Positions 41,487 to 49,517 of a stretch of DNA of 64,000 bases are shown here, piece after piece (within the stretch, counting starts at the first letter, position 1; every line of letters starts with the position of its first letter). Origin of the DNA: Nocardioides lacusdianchii (lineage in GTDB: Bacteria > Actinomycetota > Actinomycetes > Propionibacteriales > Nocardioidaceae). Position numbers and translations under genes: made by a program. The notes under the pieces were generated by a model. It was not told where the DNA came from. It made no database searches and worked only from the letters and a program-made list of their open reading frames with translations. Location: contig NZ_JADHZD010000006.1 in assembly GCF_020102855.1 (NCBI RefSeq), positions 1 to 64,000 of the forward strand. The letters run 5' to 3'.

Positions 41487-42896
41487 ATGCACCATCGCAT
41501 TCGACCCATCCGATCGGCCGCGGTCGCACTGTCGACCGTCGCCCTGGGCGCCGGCCTGCTGGCCGCCCCGCCGGCCTCCGCGGAGCCCTCGCCGGCCCTG
41601 CGGTCCGCCAAGGCCGCCGTCAACACCGACAGCACGCCGTCGACCATCGCCGCCGAGTGGATGGCCGGGGAGCTCCAGAACGGACTGGTCGAGACCGGCT
41701 CCGGCCCGGACTTCGGCCTCACCATCGACACCGGCATGGCCCTGGCGACCGTGGCCGCCCAGAGCGGCACCGTCACGGCGATCAACAACTCCCTCGAGCC
41801 GCGCATCGCCGAGTACGTCGGCGACGGGACCAAGGAGTCCTACGCCGGCCCGCTGGCCAAGGCAGCGGCGTTCGCCCGGGTGGCCAAGAAGAACCCCACG
41901 AGCTACGGCGGGATCAACCTGATCACCCGCCTCGAGGAGCGCACCGCGGACGTGCCGGCCGACCCGGCCGCCGAGCCGCAGGCCGCCGCCTTCGCCGGAC
42001 GGATCTTCGACAAGTCCGAGTTCGGCAACTTCGCCAACGTGATCGGGCAGTCCTACGCCGTGCGCGCCCTGACGCTCGCCCGGTCGACCGAGGCGGCCGC
42101 GGCGCGTGACTTCCTGCTCAAGCAGCAGTGCGCCGACGGCTTCTTCCGCGCCGGGTTCGACAAGGCCGACGTGCCCAACCAGTCGTGCACCCAGGGAGTG
42201 GCCGGGAGCGAGGCCGACCCGGACACCACCGCACTCGCGGTGATCAACCTGGTCGAGTCGGGTGACAAGAGCCCGGCCGTGGCGGGCGCCCTCGCCAAGG
42301 CCGGCACCTGGCTGGCCGACCGGCAGCGCAACAGCGGTGCCTTCCGCGCCGCTGCGCCGGTCAGCAAGATCAACACCAACTCGACCGCGCTCGGTGGCTA
42401 CGCCCTCGGTCTGCTGAAGAACCGCGACGCCGCCCTCAAGGCAGCGCTGTGGATCCGCAAGAACCAGCCGGTCGACAAGTACAAGTGCCGCACCGCCCTC
42501 ACCAAGGACACCGGAGCCGTCGCCTACCGCAAGGACCGGGTCAAGGACTCCTCCACGACCGGGATCCCGGCCGCGGCCCGTGACGAGTGGCGCCGCGCCA
42601 CCGCCCAGGCCATCCTCGGCCTGCAGTTCGCGCCGGCCAGCAAGGACGACCTCAAGATCGTCTCGGTGCGCAAGAGCGCCCGTGCCGGTGAGCGCGTCCA
42701 GTTCCGCGTCTTCGGCCTGGCTCCCAGCGAGAGCGCCTGCATGCAGGTCAAGGGTGACTTCGTCCGCGTGAAGGGCAAGAAGTCCGGCGAGAAGATCGTG
42801 CGCAAGCTGCAGCTGCCTGCCGGCAACCAGCGACGCGTCGGGCTCGTCAAGACCTCGGACGACGAGGCGCGTACGTCCCTCCGGGTCCGCAACTGA
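41487..42896 (+). CDS. Secreted alpha/alpha-toroid (prenyltransferase/squalene-oxidase repeat) protein, copy 1
   Basis: 469 residues, ATG with GGAAGGA six bases upstream. Signal peptide ends near A-S-A (30-33). Residues 45-390 form alpha/alpha-barrel repeats seen in squalene-oxidase-type toroids: A-E-W-M-A-G-E-L-Q-N-G-L, D-T-G-M-A-L-A, Y-G-G-I-N-L-I-T-R-L-E-E, F-A-N-V-I-G-Q-S-Y-A-V-R-A-L, F-L-L-K-Q-Q-C-A-D-G-F-F-R. The C-terminal 80 residues look Ig-like. No membrane anchor. It is a clear paralogue of the protein at 43215-44930. No enzyme aspartates of the D-x-D-D type were seen, so a binding role is more likely than cyclisation. Confidence 0.8.
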   Translation: MHHRIRPIRSAAVALSTVALGAGLLAAPPASAEPSPALRSAKAAVNTDSTPSTIAAEWMAGELQNGLVETGSGPDFGLTIDTGMALATVAAQSGTVTAINNSLEPRIAEYVGDGTKESYAGPLAKAAAFARVAKKNPTSYGGINLITRLEERTADVPADPAAEPQAAAFAGRIFDKSEFGNFANVIGQSYAVRALTLARSTEAAAARDFLLKQQCADGFFRAGFDKADVPNQSCTQGVAGSEADPDTTALAVINLVESGDKSPAVAGALAKAGTWLADRQRNSGAFRAAAPVSKINTNSTALGGYALGLLKNRDAALKAALWIRKNQPVDKYKCRTALTKDTGAVAYRKDRVKDSSTTGIPAAARDEWRRATAQAILGLQFAPASKDDLKIVSVRKSARAGERVQFRVFGLAPSESACMQVKGDFVRVKGKKSGEKIVRKLQLPAGNQRRVGLVKTSDDEARTSLRVRN

Positions 42897-42921
42897 CCCA
42901 CCTGCTCCACCTGTCACACCG

Positions 42922-42968
42922 CCTCGGCCCGGCGTCCACTGGTTTCATCCCGTGGCGCCGGGCCGAGG
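42922..42968 (+). terminator. Terminator hairpin after toroid gene 1
   Basis: CCTCGGCCCGGCG (42922-42934) pairs perfectly with CGCCGGGCCGAGG (42956-42968) around a 21-base loop. It isolates the first toroid gene from the riboswitch operon. Confidence 0.65.
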
Positions 42969-42994
42969 TGCGTCCGGGGCAGGACGGGGGTTAC

Positions 42995-43170
42995 GCTGCG
43001 ACCGTCGCACCCGTCCGGGTCGGCACCACACACGCCCGAGGTGGGGAAAGCCGGTCCGAATCCGGCGCTGACCCGCAACCGTAGGCACGGGAGAGATCCC
43101 GTGCGAGCCGGAACACCCGCCCCGACGCGTCATGACCACCATCGCTGTCGAGGAATGCAGCGGGGCAGAC
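42995..43170 (+). ncRNA. Cobalamin riboswitch (AdoCbl/B12 box)
   Basis: The conserved B12-box region is at about 43044-43083: GGGGAAAGCCGGT, then CCGAATCCGGCGCTG and ACCCGCAACC, followed by G-T-A. It matches the cobalamin riboswitch consensus (GGGAA-x-CGGTG-x-AATCCG-x-GCTG-CCCGCAAC). Stems on either side can be drawn, including CACGGGA/TCCCGTG at 43086-43102, and a CGCTG...CAGCG hairpin at 43143-43162 in the place expected for the kissing-loop stem. Boundaries are approximate. It precedes a secreted protein and an ECF transporter, fitting B12-repressed uptake. Confidence 0.93.
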
Positions 43171-43187
43171 CGGCGCACGCCGTCCTC

Positions 43188-43211
43188 CCTCGCTGTCGCA
43201 GCGAGGAAGGA
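43188..43211 (+). promoter_or_regulatory. SD-sequestering hairpin (riboswitch expression platform)
   Basis: CCTCGCTG (43188-43195) pairs perfectly with CAGCGAGG (43199-43206) over a three-base loop. The 3' arm carries the start of the ribosome site GAGGAAGGA (43203-43211), four bases before the ATG. Closing the hairpin would block translation, so the riboswitch likely acts at initiation. Confidence 0.65.
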
Positions 43212-43214
43212 ACC

Positions 43215-44930
43215 ATGAAGCTCACCTCGTCGTCCGTGCTCCGTCGAGCCGGCGCACTCGTGGTCGCCACTGCGATCACCTCCACCACCCTGCTCGCCGG
43301 CACCGCCCCGGCGCAGGCGCACCCCGCGGGTACGCGCGCCCTCAACGTCGGCGGGGCGTGGCTCGCGGCCCAGCTCGAGGACGGCCTGCTCATCGGGGAG
43401 TTCGGCCCGGAGTACGGCCCCTCGATCGACGCCGGCCTGGCGCTCGCCGAGGCCGGCAACGCGACGGGCCTGTCCGCCGTGGACACGGCCCTGCGCGGCG
43501 CCATCACCAGCTACATCACCGGCGAGGCCTACGGCGACGTCGGCAGCACCTACGCCGGCGCGACCGCCAAGGCCGCGACGTTCGCGACGGTCGCGGGTTC
43601 CGACCCGGAGTCGTACGGCGGCGTCGACCTGGTCTCCCGTCTCGAGGACGTCGTCAGCACGACGGCACCGATCACGGGGCGCATCGAGGACGTGTCGTCC
43701 TACGGCGACTACGCCAACGTGATCAGCCAGTCCTTTGCCTCCCGCGCCCTGACGACGGTCGGCTCGGACCTCGCCGACGAGGCGACCGCCTTCCTGCTCG
43801 ACCAGCAGTGTGGCGCCGGGTACTTCCGCTTCGGCCTGACCACGGACAAGACCAGCCCGCAGCAGGGCTGCGTCGCGGGCGCCGCCGACAGCGCCGCCGA
43901 TCTCGACGCCACGTCGATCACCGTCATCAACCTGCTGTCGACGCCCGGGGCCTCCCCGGACGCGATCGCGGCCGCCCGCTCCGGCGCGGCCTGGCTCGAG
44001 ACCCAGCAGGCGGCCGACGGCTCGTTCGGCGCGGGCTCCGACGACGGCGTCAACGCGAACACGACCGGCCTGGCCGGCTGGGCGATGGGCGAGGCCGGCA
44101 AGGCCTCCGCTGCGACGGCTGCGGCCGGGTGGCTGCGGGGCGTCCAGGTCGCGGACCTCGCCCCCTGCGCCACGACCCTCGCGGCTGACAACGGCGCCAT
44201 CGCGCCGAACCCCACCGATCTGGCCGCGATCCGGACCGCCGGTGGCATCCCCGTCGAGAAGCGCTTCACCTATGCCTTCGCGACCGCGCAGGCACTGCCC
44301 GCCCTTGGCAACGTGCCCAGTGGTGCGGCCGTCGCCCTGTCCGCCCCGTCCACCGCGGTAGAGAAGAGCGCCGTCACCGTGACCGTCACCGGCCTCGGTG
44401 CAGGCGAGCCCGGCTGCGTCACCTTCGGCTCGGACGCGAAGAAGGTCACCGGCACGGGCTCGCCCGTCCCGGTCACGTTCGCGCTGCCGGCGGGTGCGGC
44501 CACGCACACGTTCCGCGTCGCCACGCTGACCGGTTCCACCACCGCCACCACGGTTGCGACCCTCACCCCGGTAACGCCCCCGGCGCCGGTGGAGCCCACG
44601 GTCGGTGACCTCGCCGTCGCGAAGGTGGTCAAGGTAGGCAGGAAGAACACGCTCAAGGTCGCGATCGACTGCGACTCGACCGTGGACTGCGTCGGCAAGG
44701 TCAAGGTCCGCACGGTCGGCAAGATCATGCGGCCCAATGGCAAGAAGAAGGTGCTGCTCGTCGCGAAGTCGGCGTACAGCGTCGACGCCGGTGACACCGC
44801 GAAGCTCACCCTGAAGCTCACCAAGCCGGCGCGAGCCGTCCTCGGGAAGAAGCGGATCCGCGTGGTGGCCACCCAGTCCGTCCGCGGTGCCGAGCCCGTC
44901 GCCACGAAGTTCTGGCTGCGTCGGAAGTGA
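43215..44930 (+). CDS. Secreted alpha/alpha-toroid protein, copy 2, B12-riboswitch-controlled
   Basis: 571 residues, signal peptide ending A-Q-A near 33. Residues 40-385 repeat the toroid blocks of copy 1: G-G-A-W-L-A-A-Q-L-E-D-G-L, D-A-G-L-A-L-A, Y-G-G-V-D-L-V-S-R-L-E, Y-A-N-V-I-S-Q-S-F-A-S-R-A-L, F-L-L-D-Q-Q-C-G-A-G-Y-F-R-F-G-L. Residues 385-571 add two Ig-like or beta-rich domains with a Cys pair, longer than in copy 1. No anchor. The toroid is the fold of the alpha domain of intrinsic factor and transcobalamin. Riboswitch control and the ECF neighbours make extracellular corrinoid binding the best guess. Stop overlaps the next start. Confidence 0.85.
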   Translation: MKLTSSSVLRRAGALVVATAITSTTLLAGTAPAQAHPAGTRALNVGGAWLAAQLEDGLLIGEFGPEYGPSIDAGLALAEAGNATGLSAVDTALRGAITSYITGEAYGDVGSTYAGATAKAATFATVAGSDPESYGGVDLVSRLEDVVSTTAPITGRIEDVSSYGDYANVISQSFASRALTTVGSDLADEATAFLLDQQCGAGYFRFGLTTDKTSPQQGCVAGAADSAADLDATSITVINLLSTPGASPDAIAAARSGAAWLETQQAADGSFGAGSDDGVNANTTGLAGWAMGEAGKASAATAAAGWLRGVQVADLAPCATTLAADNGAIAPNPTDLAAIRTAGGIPVEKRFTYAFATAQALPALGNVPSGAAVALSAPSTAVEKSAVTVTVTGLGAGEPGCVTFGSDAKKVTGTGSPVPVTFALPAGAATHTFRVATLTGSTTATTVATLTPVTPPAPVEPTVGDLAVAKVVKVGRKNTLKVAIDCDSTVDCVGKVKVRTVGKIMRPNGKKKVLLVAKSAYSVDAGDTAKLTLKLTKPARAVLGKKRIRVVATQSVRGAEPVATKFWLRRK

Positions 44931-45964
44931 CATCGATGGGTGCCCTCGTCCGGCGGGTCGCCGCCACCTTCACCGTCCTGGCCGCGGGCCTGGTCGGTGG
45001 CGGCGTGGTGCTCGGTCTCGGGCCGGTAGCCGTCCTGCCCGCGGCCGGAGCGGCCACCTGCACCTCCGGTGGGGGCGTCAGTGTCGTCGTCGACTACCGC
45101 GAGCTCGGCGGGGGAGCGACGGCGGCCTGCGCAGCGGACGGCGGCGGCAAGAGCGCCACGGCGATCGTCGCGTCCGTCGGGGTGAGCCTGACCTACGCCC
45201 AGCGCCAGCCGGGGTTCGTGTGTCGCGTCAACGGCGTCCCGACCAGCGACCCCTGCCAGAACGCCTCGCCGGCCGACGCCTACTGGGGCCTGTGGTGGTC
45301 CGACGGGACGTCCGGCTCGTGGGTCTACTCGTCCTCCGGCTCGGGCTCCCTGACCGTCCCGGCCGGGGGCTCGGTCGCCTGGGCGTGGAAGCAGGGCAGT
45401 GGCAGCGCCGCACCACCTGCCGTCGCCCCGCCGGTGTTTGCGGCCTCTCCGTCGCCGACACCGTCTCCGTCCTCCGCGCCGACGAGCGCGCCGTCCTCCT
45501 CGCCCACGTCCTCGCCCACGTCCTCGCCCACGTCCTCGCCGACGTCGGGCAACGGCGGCTCGAACAGCGGGCCGGGGGGCGGGTCGCAGTCCAGCAGTCC
45601 GTCGCCCAGCGCACCGACCTCGGCGCCCGCGGCGACGCCGTCGGAGTCCGCAGCAGCCGACCCGTCCGAGTCGCCCCTCGCCCCTGAGTCTCCCAGCGAC
45701 TCACGCACCGAGAAGGGCTCCGAGAAGCGGTCGGAGAAGGAAGGGCGCGAGGGTGGCGAGAGCCCGAGCGCGGACCCCGAGGACCCCGAGGTCGGGGCTG
45801 AGTCTCCTGGAGACTCAACCCCGAGCGGCCCCGCCGACGCGGCCGCGCCGACCGCCGACCAGCCGGCCCGCGTGCCGGCCGCGGTCACTTGGGGAGTCGT
45901 CGCCCTGATCGCTGTTGCGATCGCGGTCAGTGGCGTCGTGGCGCGTCGCAGACGGGGGGTCTGA
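44927..45964 (+). CDS. Membrane-anchored DUF4430 protein (beta-domain-like)
   Basis: About 345 residues. Signal peptide over residues 1-43 (an ATG at 44936 is an alternative start). Residues 50-160 match DUF4430: V-S-V-V-V-D-Y, a G-F-V-C-R-V-N-G-V segment, Y-W-G-L-W-W-S-D-G and S-W-V-Y-S-S-S-G. DUF4430 has the fold of the C-terminal beta domain of intrinsic factor and transcobalamin. Residues 170-315 are a Ser/Thr/Pro then acidic stalk encoded partly by a 12-bp tandem repeat. A final transmembrane helix (about 322-338) with an Arg-rich end anchors it. It could hold the ligand at the membrane near the ECF transporter. Confidence 0.85.
   Translation: MTSMGALVRRVAATFTVLAAGLVGGGVVLGLGPVAVLPAAGAATCTSGGGVSVVVDYRELGGGATAACAADGGGKSATAIVASVGVSLTYAQRQPGFVCRVNGVPTSDPCQNASPADAYWGLWWSDGTSGSWVYSSSGSGSLTVPAGGSVAWAWKQGSGSAAPPAVAPPVFAASPSPTPSPSSAPTSAPSSSPTSSPTSSPTSSPTSGNGGSNSGPGGGSQSSSPSPSAPTSAPAATPSESAAADPSESPLAPESPSDSRTEKGSEKRSEKEGREGGESPSADPEDPEVGAESPGDSTPSGPADAAAPTADQPARVPAAVTWGVVALIAVAIAVSGVVARRRRGV
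45497..45544 (+). repeat. 12-bp tandem repeat in the stalk region
   Basis: TCCTCGCCCACG occurs four times head to tail (the last copy with one change), encoding S-S-P-T units. Likely to vary in number by slippage, changing stalk length. Confidence 0.8.
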
Positions 45965-45970
45965 CGCGTC

Positions 45971-47095
45971 GTGACCGGACCGGCTGCGCCGTTGTCGGGG
46001 CTGCCGCGTGACCTGCACCCGATCGCCTGGTGGACCTGGGCGATCGGGCTGGCCACTGCGGCATCCCTGACGACCAACCCGCTGTTGCTGCTCCTCGTCA
46101 TGGGGTCGGTCACGGTCGTGGTGATGGCGCGCCGGTCCGGTCATCCGTTCGGCCGCTCGTTCCGCCTCTACGTCTGGCTCGCCGTGCTCACCGTCGTGCT
46201 GCGGGTGGTCTTCCGCATCGTCTTCGGCGGCCAGGAGCTCGGTCACGTCCTGCTCGACCTGCCGGAGGTCCCGCTGCCGGACTGGGCTGCGGGCGTGCGA
46301 CTCCTGGGGCCGGTGACGCAGGAGGCGCTGCTCGCGGGGCTGTACGACGGGCTCCGGCTCGCCGCGGTCATCCTGTGCGTCGGGGCCGCCAACTCGCTCG
46401 CCAACCCCAAGCGCCTGCTGGCCTCCGTGCCGCCCGCGCTCTACGAGATCGGCACCGCGCTCGTGGTCGCCGTGACGATCTTCCCCCAGCTGGCCGACAG
46501 CGCCCGACGCGTCCGGGCCGCCCAGGCGCTGCGCGGAGGTGCGACCTCCGGCGTCGGTCGGCTGCGCCGATTCCTCGTCCCGGTGCTCGAGGACGCGCTC
46601 GAGCGCTCCCTGTCCCTGGCCGCGGGCATGGACACCCGCGGCTACGGTCGCTCCGGCGGAGCGACCCGGAGCGAGCGCCGGGTGACGGGCTCGCTGCTCC
46701 TGCTCGCGCTCATCGGCATCTGCGTGGGGACGTACGCCTGGCTCGACCCGACCGCGCCGCAGGTGCTGGCCCTGCCCATGCTGGGCGCCGGGGTCGTCGT
46801 CGCGGTCCTCGGCATGCTGAGCGCCGGGCGTCGCGTGCACCGCACCCGCTACCGACCCGACCCCTGGCGTACGCCGGAGCTGCTCACCGTGGGCACCGGC
46901 CTGGTGGTCGCCGTCCTCGGCTGGTGGGTCGGGCACGCTCAGGTGGTCGTGGCCTACCCCGGCGTGGACGTCGCGCCCTACCTGTCGCCCGCCGCGCTTC
47001 TCGTCGGCGTCCTCGGCATGGTCCCGGCGGTCGCGACCCCGGTCCCCGCCAGCGCCCCGACCCGTGCGCCGGTCCGCCGGGAGGCGCTCGCATGA
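45971..47095 (+). CDS. ECF transporter transmembrane T component (CbiQ/EcfT family)
   Basis: 374 residues. Five or so membrane helices in the first 120 residues, a cytoplasmic coupling region with R-A-A-Q-A-L-R-G and M-D-T-R-G-Y-G-R, the two Ala-Arg-type motifs that contact the ATPases, and two or three C-terminal helices more than a minimal EcfT. GTG start six bases after the DUF4430 stop; overlaps the ATPase gene by four bases. Together with the S and A genes it makes a group I-like, single-cluster ECF uptake system. Confidence 0.9.
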   Translation: MTGPAAPLSGLPRDLHPIAWWTWAIGLATAASLTTNPLLLLLVMGSVTVVVMARRSGHPFGRSFRLYVWLAVLTVVLRVVFRIVFGGQELGHVLLDLPEVPLPDWAAGVRLLGPVTQEALLAGLYDGLRLAAVILCVGAANSLANPKRLLASVPPALYEIGTALVVAVTIFPQLADSARRVRAAQALRGGATSGVGRLRRFLVPVLEDALERSLSLAAGMDTRGYGRSGGATRSERRVTGSLLLLALIGICVGTYAWLDPTAPQVLALPMLGAGVVVAVLGMLSAGRRVHRTRYRPDPWRTPELLTVGTGLVVAVLGWWVGHAQVVVAYPGVDVAPYLSPAALLVGVLGMVPAVATPVPASAPTRAPVRREALA

Positions 47096-48684
47096 TCGAG
47101 CTGCGCGGCATCGGCCTCCGCTACGACGAGCGCGAGGTGCTCCGCGACGTGGACCTCACCCTCGAGGAGGGCGAGCTGGTCCTCGTCGCCGGGCGCACCG
47201 GCGTCGGCAAGTCCACGCTGCTCGGGGTCGTGACCGGGCTGGTCCCGCGCTTCACCGGCGGCGTGCTGACCGGGGACGTGCTCCTCGACGGCACCAGCAT
47301 CGTCGAGCAGCCGCCGCGCGAGCGCGCGCACCTCGTGGGATACGTCGGTCAGGACCCGCTCGCCGGGTTCGTGGCAGACACCGTCGAGGAGGAGCTCGCC
47401 TACGGGATGGAGCAGCTCGCGATCGCGCCGGAGACGATGCGCCGCCGCGTCGAGGAGACGCTCGACCTCCTCGGCATCGCCGACCTGCGCTCGCGCGACC
47501 TCCGCACGCTGTCGGGAGGGCAGCAGCAGCGAGTCGCGATCGGCTCCGTGCTGACCACCCACCCGCGGGTCCTGGTGCTCGACGAGCCGACGTCTGCCCT
47601 CGACCCCACGGCGGCCGAGGACGTGCTGGCCACCATCACCCGCCTCGTCCACGACCTGGGCCTGACCGTCCTGCTGGCCGAGCACCGCCTCGAGCGGGTC
47701 GTGCCGTTCGCCGACCGGATCGCCCTCGTCACCGGTGACGGGAGCATCCGCGTCGGCGCCCCCGAGCAGGTGCTCGCCGACTCGCCCGTCGCCCCGCCGC
47801 TGGTCGAGCTCGGCCGGCTGGCCGGCTGGGAGCCGCTCCCGCTGACCGTGCGCGACGCCCGGCGTCGTGCACGCGAGCTCCCGCCGCTGGCCGCACCGGA
47901 ACCCGTCGCGGCCCGCGAGTCCGCACCGCTCCTGACCGCCGCAGGTGTCACCGTCGTCCACGGCGGCCACGTCGCGGTCCGCGAGGTCGACCTGACCCTG
48001 TCGGTCGGACAGGTCACCGTGCTGATGGGCCGCAACGGCTCGGGCAAGTCGAGCCTCATCTGGGCGCTGCAGGGGACCGGCCGGCGCTCCTCCGGCAGCG
48101 TCGACGTCCACGGCGAGGACCCCGCCGCGCTGGCGCCGGCGCAGCGGCGTACGCACGTCGGGCTGGTCCCGCAGACCGCCGCCGACCTGCTCTACCTCGA
48201 GACCGTCGCCGACGAGTGCGCTGCCGCCGACACCGGCGCAGGATCCGCGCCCGGCACCTGCCGCGGGCTCCTCGACCGCCTCGCGCCCGGGATCAACAAC
48301 GCCACCCACCCGCGTGACCTCTCCGAAGGCCAGCGCCTGGCGCTCGCGCTGTCGATCGTGCTCACCGCGCGTCCCCCGGTCGTGCTGCTCGACGAGCCCA
48401 CCCGCGGGCTCGACTACGCCGGCAAGGCCGAGCTGGCGCGGATCGTCGCGGACCTGGCCACCCACGGCCGCGCGGTCCTGGTCGCCACTCACGACGTCGA
48501 GTTCGCCGCCCACGTCGCCGACGAGGTCGTGGTCCTGGCCGACGGTGAGATCGTGTCCAGCGGTCCGCCGCGCCGGGTGCTCGCCGAGTCGCCGTCGTTC
48601 GCCCCACAGGTCACCAAGGTGCTCGGCCCCCCGTGGCTGGTCGTCGAGGAAGTGGCTGCCGCCCTCGCAGGAGGTGCCCGATGA
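47092..48684 (+). CDS. ECF transporter ATPase, two ABC domains fused
   Basis: 530 residues. First ABC domain: Walker A G-R-T-G-V-G-K-S-T near 35, Q-loop Q-D-P, signature L-S-G-G-Q-Q-Q-R near 140, Walker B L-V-L-D-E-P-T-S near 160. Second: Walker A G-R-N-G-S-G-K-S-S near 315, Q-loop Q-T-A, signature L-S-E-G-Q near 410, Walker B V-V-L-L-D-E-P-T-R near 430, H-loop T-H-D. The second signature has Glu in place of Gly. Separate EcfA and EcfA' proteins are fused here, as is common in actinobacteria. Powers uptake with the T and S components. Confidence 0.92.
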   Translation: MIELRGIGLRYDEREVLRDVDLTLEEGELVLVAGRTGVGKSTLLGVVTGLVPRFTGGVLTGDVLLDGTSIVEQPPRERAHLVGYVGQDPLAGFVADTVEEELAYGMEQLAIAPETMRRRVEETLDLLGIADLRSRDLRTLSGGQQQRVAIGSVLTTHPRVLVLDEPTSALDPTAAEDVLATITRLVHDLGLTVLLAEHRLERVVPFADRIALVTGDGSIRVGAPEQVLADSPVAPPLVELGRLAGWEPLPLTVRDARRRARELPPLAAPEPVAARESAPLLTAAGVTVVHGGHVAVREVDLTLSVGQVTVLMGRNGSGKSSLIWALQGTGRRSSGSVDVHGEDPAALAPAQRRTHVGLVPQTAADLLYLETVADECAAADTGAGSAPGTCRGLLDRLAPGINNATHPRDLSEGQRLALALSIVLTARPPVVLLDEPTRGLDYAGKAELARIVADLATHGRAVLVATHDVEFAAHVADEVVVLADGEIVSSGPPRRVLAESPSFAPQVTKVLGPPWLVVEEVAAALAGGAR

Positions 48685-49502
48685 GTGCGCTCCAGAACCG
48701 CCCGAAGACCCTCACCGACGTCGCGATGCCGATCGGACCGCGGACGGCGGCCGTGCTCGTCGTCGCCTCGCTCGCCGGCCTGATGATGCTCTGCTGGCCG
48801 CTGCTCCTGGTGGCACAGCCGGGCGAGCGGGTCGAGCCGCCGTTCCTCTTCCTGGCCCTGCTCCCGCTGGTCGTCGTGGTGGTCCTCGCCGAGATGGGGG
48901 AGGGCGGCATGGACTCCCGGGTCCTGGCGGTCCTGGGCGTGCTGTCGGCGATCAACGCGGTCATGCGCGGGCTGGGCGCGGGGACCGCCGGCATCGAGCT
49001 GGTCTTCTTCCTGCTGGTGCTCGGCGGGCGCGTGTTCGGGGCCGGCTTCGGCTTCGTGCTCGGCTGCACGTCGCTGTTCGCGTCGGCGCTGCTGACCGCC
49101 GGGGTGGGCCCGTGGCTGCCGTTCCAGATGATCTGCGCCGCGTGGGTCGGGATGGGCGCCGGCCTGCTGCCGCGGCGGGTCGGCGGACGTGCGGAGATCG
49201 CGATGCTGGTCGCCTACGCGGTCGTGGCCTCCTACCTCTACGGCCTGCTGATGAACCTCAGCTCCTGGCCGTTCGCGTTGGGCATCGTGGTGCCCGGCCA
49301 CGAGGGCTCGCTCGCCTACGTCGCGGGCGCACCGGTGCTCGAGAACGCCCACCGGTTCCTCGTCTACACCCTGCTGACCTCGACCGGCGGCTGGGACACG
49401 GGCCGCGCGATCACGACGGGGGTCGCGATCGTCGTGCTCGGACCGGCGATCCTCACCACGCTGCGCCGGGCGGCGCGTCGCGCGGTCGTACGCCCGGGCT
49501 GA
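48681..49502 (+). CDS. ECF transporter substrate-binding S component
   Basis: 273 residues. Six or seven membrane helices; the region G-A-G-F-G-F-V-L-G-C-T-S-L-F-A-S and V-G-P-W-L-P-F-Q-M fits S components of the group often next to corrinoid genes. A 45-residue hydrophilic loop lies between the last helices. GAGGTG ribosome site before the ATG; overlaps the ATPase gene by four bases. Riboswitch and neighbours make a corrinoid the expected ligand, but the sequence by itself does not prove it. Confidence 0.82.
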   Translation: MSALQNRPKTLTDVAMPIGPRTAAVLVVASLAGLMMLCWPLLLVAQPGERVEPPFLFLALLPLVVVVVLAEMGEGGMDSRVLAVLGVLSAINAVMRGLGAGTAGIELVFFLLVLGGRVFGAGFGFVLGCTSLFASALLTAGVGPWLPFQMICAAWVGMGAGLLPRRVGGRAEIAMLVAYAVVASYLYGLLMNLSSWPFALGIVVPGHEGSLAYVAGAPVLENAHRFLVYTLLTSTGGWDTGRAITTGVAIVVLGPAILTTLRRAARRAVVRPG

Positions 49503-49517
49503 GCCCGTCCGGCCTCG

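Noticed and set aside
45497..45544. Short tandem repeats as a CRISPR array
   Set aside because: Units are 12 bp, contiguous without spacers, and lie in frame inside a coding stalk.
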